DNA of 64,000 nucleotides from the NCBI RefSeq assembly GCF_037126465.1, contig NC_088203.1, positions 102,610,668 to 102,674,667 on the forward strand. Reading direction: 5' to 3'. The position numbers and the translations under genes are program-made. Below, piece by piece: positions 1 through 13,252 of this stretch (the stretch's first letter is position 1; the number at the start of each line of letters is the position of its first letter). The notes under the pieces are model-generated. The model saw nothing but the letters and a program-made list of their open reading frames with translations. It was not told the DNA's origin and did not search any database. The stretch comes from Ornithodoros turicata. Taxonomy: Eukaryota > Arthropoda > Arachnida > Ixodida > Argasidae.

Positions 1-3000
1 TTGATAAAGGCAACAGAAAACAAGAAGTGGGATGATGCATACAGTCTCTTTCTGACTGCACGTCAAATGCTCCGAGATCCCGCAATAAAATTCTACGAAG
101 AACGGTAATATTTAGGACACGTTTTAGAACGATCGATTTAAATCTATGTATCCTCAGAGACGAAGGCCTGCCTCAATTTTTGCGGCACTTCAGTCCGTGT
201 TACGTCTACACGCGATGCCTCAGCATTGGTGTCGATGTTGTTCAGCGGTTGAAGAAGTACGTGGAAGCCGTCGATTTGCTCCGCTCGCTTCTCAGTCAAG
301 ATGTAAGGAGAGTTGGAATGCTAATTTCGTTCAGGTAGCAGCGTCTTACGGTGGCTTAACTTGGCTATTTTGAATGTCCCTCCGAAGCTCTATTGCCAAA
401 GTGCTAGGGGCAGATGGTGGGACCGAATGGCACTAAATCTCGATGCGCATCTCAACCAAGCTGAACAAGTAAGACAAAAACAGTGCACAGAATATTTCCT
501 CTTCTTATATCCTTGTCGTGTATTTGTCAAATTAAACCCCGTTGCATTGTGAAATTGAAATGGGCTGTTTGGCGGACCATCTGCACTACATACTAAACAC
601 AAATCTCACTCTCAGGCTTTACACAGCATACGAGACGGACTATCTGATCCAAGAGTCCGGCCCCAATTCAGATACTCTCTCTACAGCAGGGCAGAAAAAA
701 TACTGTCTTCCTCAACTGGCAAGAACATGCAAGCGTCGCTAGATGACTTTCCAGAAGTCAAAGTCTGCAAAGCTCCGGAGGTGGATTAGTGATTGGTTGA
801 TATTTTCCCCCCCAGTTAATCGTAAACTGATGTTTGAAGGTAACCATAGAAGGTCGATTGATTCCACGGAAGATTCCCGGACGCAATCACTTGTTCATGT
901 CGTCGGAACTGGAGGCGTTTGGTGATGACGATGACGTGAGGGTGGTCGGTGTTGAGGAACTGGCGCTGGAGCATTACGTGCGTGAGGGGTACATGGAAGG
1001 TACGTTTATTTCGACACGCTTCTAGTGTTCCTGTGTAGGCGTGGGAATAATTCAAGGTTAATTGAATTAGGGTTCCGGCTCTTCAGAGTTTTTATTCATC
1101 AAAAACCTCGAGTGCTTACTGAAGTTTCCAATTTCTTGGAAAATTTTGAGTCTTTTGCATGCGGGTTTCAAAGAATGGATCATTAAAAAAAAACAAAATT
1201 TTCCAGGCATTCAAAACTCCGTTACACACCCCACCCACAATTGATGTGAAATGAAAACTCTGAAAAGTTGCAGCACTAGTGATATCTTAGGGTTTCAGGA
1301 ACTTATTTTTGGGCAAATTCGGAGGACGCTTTTCAGAGTTTATTATTTTCTGGGAGATCAGAGTTTTTTGAAGGTTATTTTTTTTAGGGCTCAGTTAATA
1401 TGAGAAATTCTGAGAAAAATTTACGTCTTACGCGAATGAATGGTGCACTAAACAGTGTGGTATAATTGGTCTTTACGTTTGCGTTCACGATCGACGCAGT
1501 CCACAAGAGAGGCCTGCAGGTAGGAATGACCTGCAATGCGCTTTTGCTGTTAGTATCGCGTGTGATGACTGACACACTCTCTTATGGTACAAAACACAAG
1601 TCTTACATTCAGGATTTAAATAATGTGCATTGTACAAGGAATTACTTACCTGTGTCTACCCTCTCAGCACAATTCTAAATAATTAGCGCACCCTTTCCAT
1701 TTGCGGTGCTTTCTGTTATGCCAGACATCTGTATCACAATCAGCTGACAAGGTAAACACCTTGAAGTCGAGGTATTCCTTTACATAGTTGCAGGGCAGAT
1801 CATGCTTTCGTTCCGCTGTTCGCACCAACTAGAACCCTTTCGGAATGACCACTTTGTGCCACCTGTGTTCCATGCTCCATCATAGAGTTCACGTGGGGGA
1901 CAAGGAAAACTCGACTCTGACCGCTGAATTCCGATCCTCTGGGATCTCTATAAACCGGAGTTTTTCCGATAAATCCGAATTGCTAAAAATTTTACCGACG
2001 TATGTTTTCGGGAGTCTCTTGGACTAATTCGCAAACCCAGAACCCTAGTTATAAATAATTGTCTTTTTGTGTGGAGCACAACCACTGGAAGGTCTTTTGG
2101 ATTTTACACTGGATTTTACATGTTGGGTACTTGACGCTTTTCTGGATTGAACCTTTCACTGCGTGAGGTCACATCTGGTGCACTTCACTTTATCGTAATC
2201 ATTTTATCATCAGTATTGAGCTACTCAAAGATTTACGTGGAGGGGTAGGCTTCCGTTTTTGTTGTTGTGTTGTGTTCTCCATTTCATCTTTCTCTGGTGA
2301 TTTTCTTTGGCAATCTGAAGATGAGTGATGATGTTTTTTTGCAAGGAACAATGATCATTTGACTTAGGAACGAATTAGATGCAAAATTCTGCTGTAATAC
2401 TGTGTAGTATTTCTAACAATAGCACTGTCATTTAGGACAGGCAAAATATAGAGAAAAATTGTGCTTACATTGCAGGGGTTCATGGAGAAGGGTCTACATT
2501 CCAAGCCCTCTTTGCTCTTCTGTGCTGGGATGTCATCTACGATGACAACGTCTGCGACGTCTTCAGAACGCCTTACCAAGCACACCCGCTTGACCTGAAT
2601 TCGGACACCTTTTTCGAGAGTCGAGAGCGAGGCTTTGTGGACGCATTTGAAAAACTAAGCCATGGAACTATCGAAGTAACACATTTTTTTACTCTCATTT
2701 TGATGCAGGTTTCATTTGAATGCTGTATTCCAAGATTAACAACCTCAATTGCCACATCACTTACTAACAAACTTATGCAATTACATAGCCTAACACTCAA
2801 TCCCTTGTGGATATGTTTCCCTTATACAGGCACATTAAAATAAGTAAATAAATGGCTCAAAATAAAAATTAAAAAGAAGTAGCCATTTTATCGCAGCCAG
2901 GCTCAAAGGACAGTGTTTAGCAATCTAATCTCATGCTTAAAAAAAAAGAAAAAAAAAAAGAAGCAGAAAGCTTTTTATAGTATTTATACTACTACTTATT

Positions 3001-6000
3001 TACTTTTACTACTTTTATACTACTGTTAGTCATTTTGAAATTTTTTATCTAATATTTTGAGCTTCACATAAGTCAGTAGTATCTTGTATGTCAGATCCTT
3101 GTAGCATATGTGTATACTGTAGCAGCCGTAATAGTTTGATTCATAATGATTTCAAGGATGGTTTATCAAACAGCCCTCAAAATGTCGATGTGGTTAAAAG
3201 CGATAAAAAGGGGAAAGGATGAACCACAAACACCAAGCGCCTACTCAATCCCATTTTAGCGCTTTCAACCGCATCGATGATGTACCAACAGGCCCAAAAG
3301 GCAGTTTTAAATTACTTCAAAAATGTAGCTTTCATATTCAAACAGTGCTGCACAGTTCGCAGGAGGGTGGGCCTTTAAAGATTGCAAGGTAAACTTAAAA
3401 ATCTTTCGTAATTTTCAGGAACTTCAAGAGCTAATCTCAACAAACTATGAGAAGCACTCCGGTGAAATGAGCCTCGTGCAATGGGACAAGTACACATGTC
3501 CCCAGCTAAGGGTATTTATTTAGTATATACACTCTTTTATCTAAAGTGCAACATAATGAAAATGCATAAACAGCTTCCATTAGCTTCATAATGAAGGTGC
3601 CTGAGCAATTGGCAGAAGACAGAGAAAACTAATGATGGGCCGACCGAATGCCCAAATCCTAGGGAGGGATTTGAGATTTGGGAATCCAAATCCTAGTGCC
3701 CAAAACGGCAAATCGAATCTTTCGAATCCACAAACCATGTTCGTTTGTTTCTTTTTAAAATTGTCACCTCCGGAGTTCACCGAAAGCCTGATTGATGGGT
3801 GGGTGTTTTGTCGTTTGTTTGTTTACATTGCTCTGGACTGAAAGAGTTCAAGCAGGCACTCTCATTACAGGTCTAAAGTAACACGGTTTTGCTTTTGATT
3901 GTTTCTTAGTTTCACGTAAATAAATTCTCCAGAGTTTGCATTCTCTCCGTGAACTTCACGGAAATAATTCAAGCTCGAGAGATTATGTGTTTCCCGTAGT
4001 CGACGAAAAACATGTTAAATAAGTTACATTTTGGAAGATGTACGCAGGTATGTTTGCTCCTGAAAAGTGAACCGTTATTTAATTAATTTAATTTAATTTC
4101 ATATATATTATTTAATTTTTAAGATATAAAATTCTGCTTCAGAACACTTTACAAAAGCAGCGTTTTCCCCTGGCTCTTTCAACTTTTTTTTTTCTTTAAG
4201 AAAGGATTTGTAAGATTCGTGGATTTGCAGAACCTTACTTTGATTCAGATTCTGATTCATAAAACACTCGATTTGTCCCATATCTCTTGAGAGAACACGA
4301 CACGAACAGAACACTTTTTCAAACGGAATCTCTCCATGGACAAGCGCACGCATGGGGTCACAAATATGGCGCGTGCATCATATTCTCATGTGTGTCTGTC
4401 CCTCCCTAAAAATTTGCTCATATCACCAGTGCGGAGGGAACGAAATGTGTCCCATGCTGGCTCAGGTTTCGGCTTTGATGTCAACTTTTATTCCCTGCTT
4501 TGCGTAATAATTTCATAACTGTCACATAAATTAGTTTGACATCTTGAACACAAGCACTCCGGTAAACACATTCCTCCAGAAAACGAGAGTTTCTGGAATT
4601 ACGAGCAGGGTGCAATAGGTGGGATTCACCCATTGTGTTGCTTGTGATTCACGCTTGAAAGAAACTGCAATTTGCGCTTTCCCTTTGCTCTCCTTAGGGG
4701 GCGCAACGGGGCGAGGGCGGCCTCCCGTGGGTCACTGCCAAAGGTTTCCTGCGACGATAGGACATCTTATCCTCACCGCCATGTCACACACCTTGAGAAG
4801 AGGGAAAGTGCAAATTGCGGTTTCCGTTTGCTCCCCTTAGGGGGTGCAACAGGGCGGGGGCGGCCTCCCGTGGGTCACTGCCAAAGGTTTCCTGCGACGA
4901 TAGGACATCTTATCCTCACCGCCATGTCACACACCTTGAGAAGAGGGAAAGTGCAAATTGCGGTTTCCGTTTGCTCCCCTTAGGGGGTGCAACAGGGCGG
5001 GGGCGGCCTCCCGTGGGTCACTGCCAAAGGTTTCCTGCGACGATAGGACATCTTATCCTCACCGCCATGTCACACACCTTGAGAAGAGGGAAAGTGCAAA
5101 TTGCGGTTTCCGTTTGCTCCCCTTAGGGGGTGCAACAGGGCGGGGGCGGCCTCCCGTGGGTCACTGCCAAAGGTTTCCTGCGACGATAGGACATCTTATC
5201 CTCACCGCCATGTCACACACCTTGAGAAGAGGGAAAGTGCAAATTGCGGTTTCCGTTTGCTCCCCTTAGGGGGTGCAACAGGGCGGGGGCGGCCTCCCGT
5301 GGGTCACTGCCAAAGGTTTCCTGCGACGATAGGACATCTTATCCTCACCGCCATGGTCACACACCTTGAGAAGAGAGAAGAGGGAAAGTGCAAATTGCGG
5401 TTTCCTTCGCGCCTAAATCACGAACAACACAACGGACGCATCCCGTTATTTTTGTGCGTCTTTCATCTCGTGAGGAGGAATTTTTGCGCTTTAGTGTCCC
5501 TTTAAAGGGACGATCGCATCTGTTCCAGTCTATTTCGAAACTATCGTGTCCTTTTACTCCTCGAGGACTACAGTATTGAAAATCCCACGAGATATAGTGT
5601 CCTATAGTGATATAGATGTGACTGTCCCTTTAAGCATATTGTATATATATTGTATTATATTATATATTATTATATATATATTGTATTGTCCCTTTGTATA
5701 TTGTGTTTGTGTGTAATAACCCACTTCCCTCTGTAATGCTTTCGGGCCTTGAGGAGTAAATAAATAAATATATAAAAGCGTGCCGCTGTTATAATAGACG
5801 GTGTCTTTTTTTTTTCAGGGCCTGGTGAAATGTTTTGGGGGAAAGAAACTCTCTCTTCTCTGTGAGAGACTAGCACGTGACTATCGACACTGCCGTAGTG
5901 GACTACCAGACCTAGTTGTGTGGAATGTTGACACTGGAGTACTTAAGGTAATTTCTACATACTGTTTGCTCAGAACTGCACTAATGGTCCTTACAGTTGC

Positions 6001-6283
6001 TAGACATTGTTGTACGTGCCGTTTTTTTTTTAAGGCTGTCGAGGTCAAAGGTCCTGGGGATATCCTCTCTTCAAAGCAGGTTATTTGGCTAGACTACCTC
6101 CTTTCCATTGGCATAGACAGTGAAGTGTGCCGTATCAAGGGTCAGTATAACGACTTTAACATTATCCGTAGTGCCTTGAGTTTTAGGGTAAACCCTGTAA
6201 AACTCATTTTTATCGGAACATGGCGAAACAAAGATGTTTATGTACCCATCATTGTTGTCTCGTTTAAAAGAACCCCAAATTAG
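1..6283 (+). CDS. FAN1: FAN1 (Fanconi-associated nuclease 1), 5'-truncated by window edge, nine exons
   Basis: FAN1 is a structure-specific nuclease that works with FANCD2-FANCI to repair DNA interstrand crosslinks in the nucleus. Exons read from the sequence: <1-104, 158-302, 388-468, 616-780, 840-999, 2476-2675, 3419-3511, 5819-5947 and 6035-6283. All junctions keep frame and most have GT/AG; the acceptor at 840 follows a weak AAG. Family landmarks are [12 protein letters not shown] (exon 3), the VTIEGRL stretch (exon 5), GVHGEGSTF and the WDVIYDD region (exon 6), and the VRR-type PD-(D/E)XK nuclease core split over exons 8 and 9 ([13 protein letters not shown], then VEVKGPGD and KQVIWLD). 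The N-terminal zinc finger and SAP regions lie left of the window. The last exon runs about 45 codons past the usual family end (after SEVCRIK), so the true 3' end may involve another splice, for example at a possible donor near 6138. Identity is very secure; the terminal exon end is less so. Confidence 0.93.
4660..5406 (+). repeat. 143-bp minisatellite, about five tandem copies, in FAN1 intron 7
   Basis: The same unit recurs every 143 bases. It includes a 'ccttaggggg' core, 'gggcggcctcccgtggg', a 'cgacgataggacatc' stretch and 'cacaccttgagaagaggg'. The middle copies look identical by eye, while the first and last copies diverge at the outer edges, as expected from recent unequal exchange. Because 143 is not a multiple of three, the overlapping 103-codon open frames across it are artefacts of the repeat. 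Confidence 0.95.
5636..5695. repeat. TA-rich microsatellite in FAN1 intron 7
   Basis: A run of imperfect tat/ata repeats interrupted by 'ttgtat' units, just downstream of the 143-bp minisatellite. No gene signal. Confidence 0.7.
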
Positions 6284-7680
6284 ATGCATGGGCCCGGGCT
6301 GACAAACATACCCGGCCCGGCCGGGACATGCAGCTAGTTCCACAAAATGCAGGACAATTAGTTCATATGCTTATTCACCTGCTTGCGTCATCATTGTGCA
6401 CATATTTGCTAAAACAAACGGGCCACTATGCATTATGTGTACGATTCGACCCTCTAGAACCTTCTCAAAGCCACATCACATTGCTCCTTCTTTCTCACTC
6501 AAGTGGGAGGAGTCTGTCGACAACATCCTCTACCTCCACAAAAACTTGCAGTGTAACAATAACGCACTTGCCCGCGTGTTTTCTGGACTTATTTGGTCTC
6601 ATTGTGTTGCGGTGTTCAACCGCCAGTTCTTGTGTGTTTGTAGCCTTGTGTTCTCTTCTTACAAATTTACTTATCAATTTGTTTGACAAGCTATAGAAAG
6701 GCATAAGTCACAGCTGGAAATACTAGGCTGGGCGGACCTGGAAAAGTCTGCCCGCGCAGAATTCTACCCCAAATGCCCGTGATAATTCTCACATCGCATT
6801 GTACTACCAGTCTTTCTTAGCTTGAAGGTCATGTGGCCAAAGCTTTTGAGTTTCCATATTAATGCCCACCGAGCACACTAAGAGGCCATAAAGCTTGTGT
6901 TCGAGAATGCACAGATACAAGCGTATAAATGCTGAGCTTACCTACGTAACTGGAACAGATAATTTCCTGCATTGCACTCTACCTTTTTTTCACAGTAACC
7001 ACGTATGTAATGTAGGTAATGTGAGATGTGGAATTATTTAAACAGCCGTGAGCTCGAAGATGCTATCGAAGGCAACAGCGTGAAGAAGACAGGACACATC
7101 GCTTTTGTACATACAATGTAATATATTTCACATACATAATATCTGTTATGCTGCAAGATGACAAGAATAAAACTATTTTGTTAGAAACATTTTCATCGCA
7201 GCAAAAGGTCACTGCGATATGACGTTTTACGTGGCACAGTGCACTGCTGTAAATGCAGTTGTGTAAGATAGCCACTGCAGTGTAACGGTACATCCAAATG
7301 CTGTATTTATGGCAACAATAAATTCAGTTGGGTCATGCACACATCAATCTGGCCTCGGACGGGTCATACATCATCTTCAACACAGAGCGAAAAACCAATG
7401 AGAAAGCAAAGCTGGTACTATGACATCGATTCATTGTACAAAATTTCTGTAATCCACATTGTCTAAAAATTAAGTACAAAATCTTGTGCTCTCATCGGTG
7501 AGCACAGGGACAAGTGGCAACACCAGTCAATAAAACCGTCCAACAACAACGTCATTGATAGCCTGGGCCACAAAAAGACATCGGGAGTTGATTGGCTGAC
7601 ACGAGTTTTGTCAGTTTAAGGATAACGTTGAACCTGCGTGGGCCCTGGCTGAGAACAGCACCTGGGAGGGAAAACGATTA
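6284..7680. other. Region downstream of FAN1, no recognised gene
   Basis: This should contain the FAN1 3' UTR. AATAAA-like signals are seen at about 7146 and 7317, but I cannot say which is used. The frames that are open here are short and match no family I know. Confidence 0.4.
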
Positions 7681-7853
7681 CAGTGAACCCTCGTTATTAT
7701 GACTATGGTCGTTCCCGAAAAATTTGGTCATAATGCGGAATTGTCATATTAAAGGGGGGGATTTGCAGAGGTTTCACTGCATTGTTCCCCGGGAGTATGG
7801 TCGTAAAGCGCATATGTCAGATTATCGGGGGTCATATTAACGAGGGTTCACTG
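7681..7853. mobile_element. pogo/Tigger-like MITE, 173 bp
   Basis: The ends are inverted repeats: 'cagtgaaccctcgttatta' on the left and its near reverse complement 'taacgagggttcactg' on the right. A TA dinucleotide sits directly outside each end, as for Tc1/mariner/pogo elements. It has no coding capacity. Confidence 0.8.
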
Positions 7854-8143
7854 TACGTACCAAGGTACATGTGCGACGTCCAAACATCTTTCGTGGCCCA
7901 GGTTGACCCGTTTAAATTTAATGTCAGAACTTCCTCTATTAGGCCACAATGTGCAGTGGTGTGCGTGTGTAATGTTACTGTGTTAGACGACTATAACAAC
8001 GTGCAAGTACGAAAATTCGCGGGTATTGCTGTGGGCTGAGTGTGTATCTTGAGCAGAGTTCAGTTAGTGGCAGGGCAAGGATTAGACTTATAAGCTTGCC
8101 AACTTTACAGCAATGAGAAAAAATCAACTGCGGGAAAAGTGTC

Positions 8144-8342
8144 AGTGGCGTAGCCAGAAAAAAAATATAAAATAAAATAAATAAAAGGAAAATTGAGAAG
8201 AGTTCTGTGGGAACTTTACATGGAGAGGAGAATTTCACCATGTTTTCCCTTTCCCAAATGCACCTCAAAAGGTACGATTTGGGGAGGGGAGGGGGGGGGG
8301 GGGGGGGTCAGCCCCCGAAACTTCCCCACTGGCTACACCACT
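8144..8342. mobile_element. Small inverted-repeat element with 'agtggcgtagccag' ends
   Basis: The left end reads 'agtggcgtagccag' and the right end reads 'ctggctacaccact', which are inverted repeats of each other. The interior includes a long poly-G run at about 8290-8307. It is non-coding. Confidence 0.7.
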
Positions 8343-8960
8343 CAAAAGTGCGTCTGCAAGAAGTACGAGGGAGATGACGAAAATAGAAAGAAATATGTGG
8401 AATGCTTGATGTGTATAATAAAACGTAAAAAATACAAAATGCGAGGAAAGCAAAAGCCCAAAGTCGAGATATAACAACTCCTATACCTTAGTAACCTTAG
8501 TACAAGAGAATTCAGTATACAGCGCATGGAAATGGAGAAAAATACTGCAGAAGCAGGCTTCATAAATGAAACATTCATACAATATAAAGACTAGTGTGCA
8601 AGTTTAACACAAAGGAATAAGTGCATTCTTTAATATATTAAATGATTCATGACCAGTATTACTGAGTAAGAAAACAACAAAATGTACAGACACGCACGTT
8701 TAAAATGGCACAGTGCCCTCTCGTTTACTAATGCTAGCGTTAGCAACGGAACTTCATTAGTGCTATCACAGCAATGTGCTAGGACAGAATGGTTGCAGAG
8801 AAGGCAGTAGGAAGAGCAGGTACAACAACGAGACAGATGGCAGCACATGAGGTATGACACCGGTTTAAGCTTAAGTTTAAGCTTGTGCAATGTAACCTGA
8901 CTTGCACAGGTTGAACTGAACCTAGCAGTTTGGGAGATTCCGGTCAACAAACTTATACTT

Positions 8961-9429
8961 AGGGAGTGACTTTTTCGGGTTAAATGCCTTTCTCAGATTC
9001 GGGAGGGGGGGGGGGGGGGGTTAAAAATCGGGCGCTATTTTTAAATCCGTAATTCGGGGAGAAATCGGGCGATAATTGTGCCTTCGGGTGTTATCGGGTG
9101 TTTTTGTTTCTCCTCTTGTCTATTAAGTTATTTCCTAATCTCTCTCGCTTTTGTTTTTTGCGGGATCGTGACCTTCCAACGGTAATCCCCGAAGGCATAG
9201 GCAGTGTTGGCACACGTGTGTATTGCTGGGAACGTAAGCGACCCATTCTTACACGTGTTATACATGACGACCTTTGTTCGTCTTCAGTGGAAACGTCACT
9301 TGAGGATTTCGTAGTGACTGGAATTCGGGGAGAAATCGGGTGTAACCCGAATTGGTCGGAGGTCAGTTCGGGGGGGGGGGGGGGGAATAACCGGGCGGAA
9401 TCGGGTTTAACCCGAAAAAGTCACTCCCT
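8961..9429. mobile_element. MITE with 'agggagtgactttttcgggt' ends
   Basis: The left terminus is repeated in inverted orientation at the right ('cccgaaaaagtcactccct'). The interior is built of 'aatcgggcg'/'cgggtgt'-like motifs and two poly-G runs. It belongs to the same family as the next element and the two copies in the semaphorin introns. Confidence 0.75.
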
Positions 9430-9439
9430 ACTTATGCTT

Positions 9440-9788
9440 AGGGCCTGACTTTTTAGGGTTAAACCCGTATCCGCCCGATATTTACCCCCCGAACGAAATC
9501 TGTAAAATTTAAGTTTAACCCGAATCTACCCGAAAACATCCGGGTCGCGTGGCACACTCATAAGCGTGCATTAAAATAAAGTTTGATAACATTGCTAAAC
9601 ATTAGTTCCATGTTAAGACAAATTTTTATTAAACAAAAAAAATCACCCGAATACACCCGAATTCCTGACGACAGAATATGCCGTAACGGGATTTAACCCG
9701 AATACACCCGAATTTTCAAATGAAAAATATCACCCGATATTTACCCCCCGAATTTGGCCAAAAATAAAACCCGAAAAAGTCACTCCCT
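9440..9788. mobile_element. Second MITE of the 'aggg..tgactttt' family, 10 bp downstream of the first
   Basis: It starts 'agggcctgactttttaggg' and ends 'cccgaaaaagtcactccct'. The interior is rich in 'acccgaa' and 'cacccga' motifs. It sits almost directly behind the previous copy, suggesting tandem insertion into the same target. Confidence 0.7.
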
Positions 9789-11716
9789 ACTTATACTCCA
9801 TCAAATGTCCCTCCTGAAAGAGCTATGGCACTGTGATACACGGTATGCCAGATCAACGTAAGGGACGATTATTTGCGTAGATGTGAGCTTGCACTCTGGT
9901 AATGGATGCTTCAAAAATGGTAATGGTAAAAAAAATGGTAAGAAATGGGCAGGAGGATTCCTGAAACTCATCCAGCTCTCGCATCACGGCATCCTTGCCG
10001 ATGAGGTAACCGCGGAAAAGGTTATTAATAGAGCCTCGTGCTTTTAGGTTAGACCCGGTAAAGCCCGTTTTTATCCCCCTCCCACCAATCATCATCATCA
10101 TCACCTTTGGTAAACCCCCGAAAACGAGCTTGCTAGAGTGGAAATCCAGCCACCAATGCAGGGGCTAAGGAATGCCAAGAGCTTAAATTTCCAAAATACA
10201 TATACAACTTGAAAATACAAGAGTTCAGTTATCGATCGTGAGTGGACAGTTTATTAAGCGATGGCTCTGAAAGCTTTCTGGTTTTCTTCTTGTTCCATAT
10301 TGATACCGGAAGTTGAACATGTATAAGAGTGGAAGCGCAAAAAAAAAAAAAAAAAAGACACAGACAAAGAGCACAAGAGACAAAACTAGCACAAGCAATA
10401 AACTCTCGTTTTTTGTGTGTGCTTCCACTCTTCCACATGTCTTACCAGCATGCCCAAACATCAACGTTACTCTTTATCACAGTGGAGAGATTAAGTACAA
10501 AGGGGTACTTATGTACTAATGAAAAGTTCCAACTAAGCAATGCTTGATGCTATGCGTGCATAAGTTTGTTCACAATCATGTTAAAATTAGATGTGACAAC
10601 TGTCACATGTGAGGCACCAATGGCATGTAAAACATGTGCCTATCAAGTTGAGGAGTAGAATGGCAAAAATTGTGCAATCTTGAAGAGCAGGTACACATGC
10701 TTACACAATTTGTAAGGCACAAATATTCTGCATGCAGCAAGTAGTATTAAAAGAAAAAGAATCAACATTTTTGTCCTTCGGGCTCAGCGGTCACTTCCAA
10801 TTTAGATGCAGTAACGAAAGTGCTCGAAGGTCCACTGCAGCAGGATTAAGTGTAATGAAACTGCCTAAATACCTTTCACTGGATTCACTAGGCTCGACTA
10901 TATGCTCTCTTAAAATAGAATTCTATTCACTTCCCAGTATTAAAAAAAAAGAGCTTGATATCTTTTGTTTGAAAAGTGTTTGGTACCAACATTCTAGAAA
11001 CGAGTTTTTTTTTCTTCACATCTTTAAAGCAACCACCAGAAGACTTTTGAATAGATTGCGCATTCTAAGTGCAGTACGTGGCGCTTCCGCAAATGGGATT
11101 TTATTGTGAGCAACGTTTCTTTCAAGCCTCGTGGCCCCCCAGGCAAGCATTCACCATCGTCCGTGGTGTGTCTACTGGCACACGGGGCACTGGTTGCTAC
11201 CGAAATGAGACAGTCAGTGCTGAAACCGCTGTTGTACAGCCATGTTGCTTGCTCGAGACTAGTACGCAGAACCAGTTTAGAAGAAGCGGTTATCTTGGCA
11301 CTGGTATAAAAATATGATAAACATGTGTCTCGAAGGATCACACGCACAGTTGGATTGATCCTTTAAAAAGGCACGTTCGGGGGGATTTTCTCACTTCCCC
11401 AAAAAGAGGCACCTTGGAAATGGGTCCCTTGTCAGGTGAGGTGGGTTTGACTCCCCTCCCCCCCTGGAAATAAGAATCCTGCCATATCTCGCAATCAATA
11501 CTGCAGTTTAAATCTGTTCAAAAATACGATATCAGTTTCATACTCCAATCCAACAGTCACATTATGTTAAAGCTGACAGGTGCACAAAACCAGCTGTCAA
11601 GCTATTTCGCGCTCATGTAGTGCTCCAGCAGCAAAAAAGGAGAAATTAAATTGAAGAAAAAAAGCAGCGTCTCAAAGTGGCGTTTCCAAGAGTTCCCTGT
11701 CAGCATGCCTCTTCGA
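9789..11716. other. Gene-poor stretch, likely 3' flank or UTR of the TNFAIP8-like gene
   Basis: No recognisable coding exon. There is a poly-A run at about 10340-10357 and a (tca)n/(atg)n stretch near 10090. The part next to 11717 is probably the 3' UTR of the minus-strand gene, but I could not place its poly(A) site. Confidence 0.35.
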
Positions 11717-13252
11717 TCAAAGGTTTCCTTCCTCGAGAGACTTGTGCAAGTCGGCAACTATCTTACCGAGCACTTCGCGATGCTCACCGTCGCGCCTGAA
11801 GGTGGCGTCGAGGACGTCCGGCCGCGTGAAGAAGCCGAACACGTGGTCAATCCTGCCGAGGGACTTTTCGGTCAGGTGAGCTCGAACCAAGTTGCGCAGA
11901 AGACTGTTGCAGTCGCGCAGGTTTCCCGCGAGGAACTGCTGGTCGTACGAGAATTCCACTTCGTAGAAGCTGACGATGGACATTGCCACAGAGTGGAACT
12001 TTCTCTTGAACTGTTGGGCTATGTCCAGTTCCTCCGCGCTGAATTTGCTGTTACGGTGGAGTATGCCAACCTTCACCACCACCTGTAATGTGGACGACGG
12101 TTTCCAACTTAATCGTGTTCCGTTAGGGGGCGCTACACATCGGCCCGTGAGATCTCCTGACCGACCCCCTCCTCAATTTCTGTCTTCACGTAGTGTTTAA
12201 TTGACTTCTTTTTTCAAAGGAAAGGACTTGCATCATGTATCCAATATGCTGGCAAATGCTGGACCCCCCCATCTCATAAAAATCCTGGCTCTGCCTCTGG
12301 TCATGATTGGACAGTAAATTTTTTGCAGAAGCAGACGTATGACTGTAGCAGACGACAGCAACACTACAGCTACAGTACAGCTCCCATCAAAATGTGCAGC
12401 ATGGTGATAATCAACTTGCAAATTTACCAAGAATACAATCAAACTCCTTTACAACGAGACTCAAGAGACTACGAAAGAAATTCGTTGTGAGGGCAAATTG
12501 GTATACAGGATGTGCACCAAATTCACGTAGTACAAAATCTGGCATTGCTCTGGTTGGCGCCCCCATTCCGCTTCGCCTCACTGTAGAAATGGGTTTTGTG
12601 GGGGTGAGGAGGCAAACTGCCAAAGCCGCACTAACTAACCTAAGCAGTCATGAACTACCTGAAACTAGCGACTGTCGAAATAGGTTTCGTAGGGGCAGTA
12701 TCGGCACTTACTTTTCACCTCAAGTGGGAAATTTGCGCCCCCCTGTATTCTTGCTTCCCGAAAGGTGTCTTTTTTGCGCCCCTTTTTGCAGGAGGGGGGG
12801 GGCATTTTATTTTCGAACTGCGCTACGAGCATTTTGGTAAGACAGTAACCAAATCCCAGATCAAGTGACCTGGACGAAGCTGCAACTGTAGAACAACAAA
12901 TTGGGCAAAGCCAATCCAATGTTCCTTTCTCCTCAATACAAATTAAAACTATGTTCTATTTCAAAGGTGCAGATCATGCAAGGAATGGTGACACCTGCCT
13001 ACAACCAGGTTGACATCAAGAATACAACATCACATTGTTAGCAAGTTCGAGAGCATACCTTGATAATGTTTTTGGTTATCTTCTCAGCATCTTTCTTGCT
13101 TCCAGTTATATTTTTCACCAGCCTATACACGTTGTCGAGAAGGCTTCCTGCTGTATCATCGATGAACACTTTGGCAACGCTCTTGTTACTTACATGGCTG
13201 AGCAATTTCTTCTGAGCTCTTAGCCCGATGTCTTTCGCCTTGAATTCCGTCA
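11717..13252 (-). CDS. TNFAIP8-like (TIPE family) protein, two coding exons seen
   Basis: TIPE proteins are small, all-helical cytosolic proteins that bind and shuttle phosphoinositides and regulate apoptosis and immune signalling. Exon 13252-13059 encodes TEFKAKDIGLRAQKKLLS, then a VFIDDTAGSLLDN stretch, and ends at codon AAG before a GTATGC donor. Exon 12082-11717 follows an ACAG acceptor in phase 0. It encodes VVVKVGILHRNSKFS, the SFYEVEFSYD region, the HLTEKSLGRIDHVFGFF signature and ends EEGNL-stop. The result, about 186 residues, matches the usual family length. The upstream exon begins with TG after a CGCAG acceptor, so the start codon is probably A|TG, with its A on a 5' UTR exon I could not locate. 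It lies head-to-head with CCT8, about 1 kb apart. Confidence 0.92.
12083..13058. other. TNFAIP8-like intron with dispersed repeat pieces
   Basis: It holds a segment at about 12299-12440 ('tcatgattggaca', 'gtagcagacgacagcaa', 'tgataatcaact') that recurs, diverged, at about 42780-42990. It also has a 'ttagggggcgctacac' stretch near 12123. No gene is seen. Confidence 0.55.

Noticed and set aside
4672..5505. Series of 103-134-codon plus-strand frames
   Set aside because: They are one frame repeated by the 143-bp minisatellite in a FAN1 intron.
11651..12088. 145-codon plus-strand frame
   Set aside because: It is the antisense shadow of the TNFAIP8-like exon at 12082-11717.
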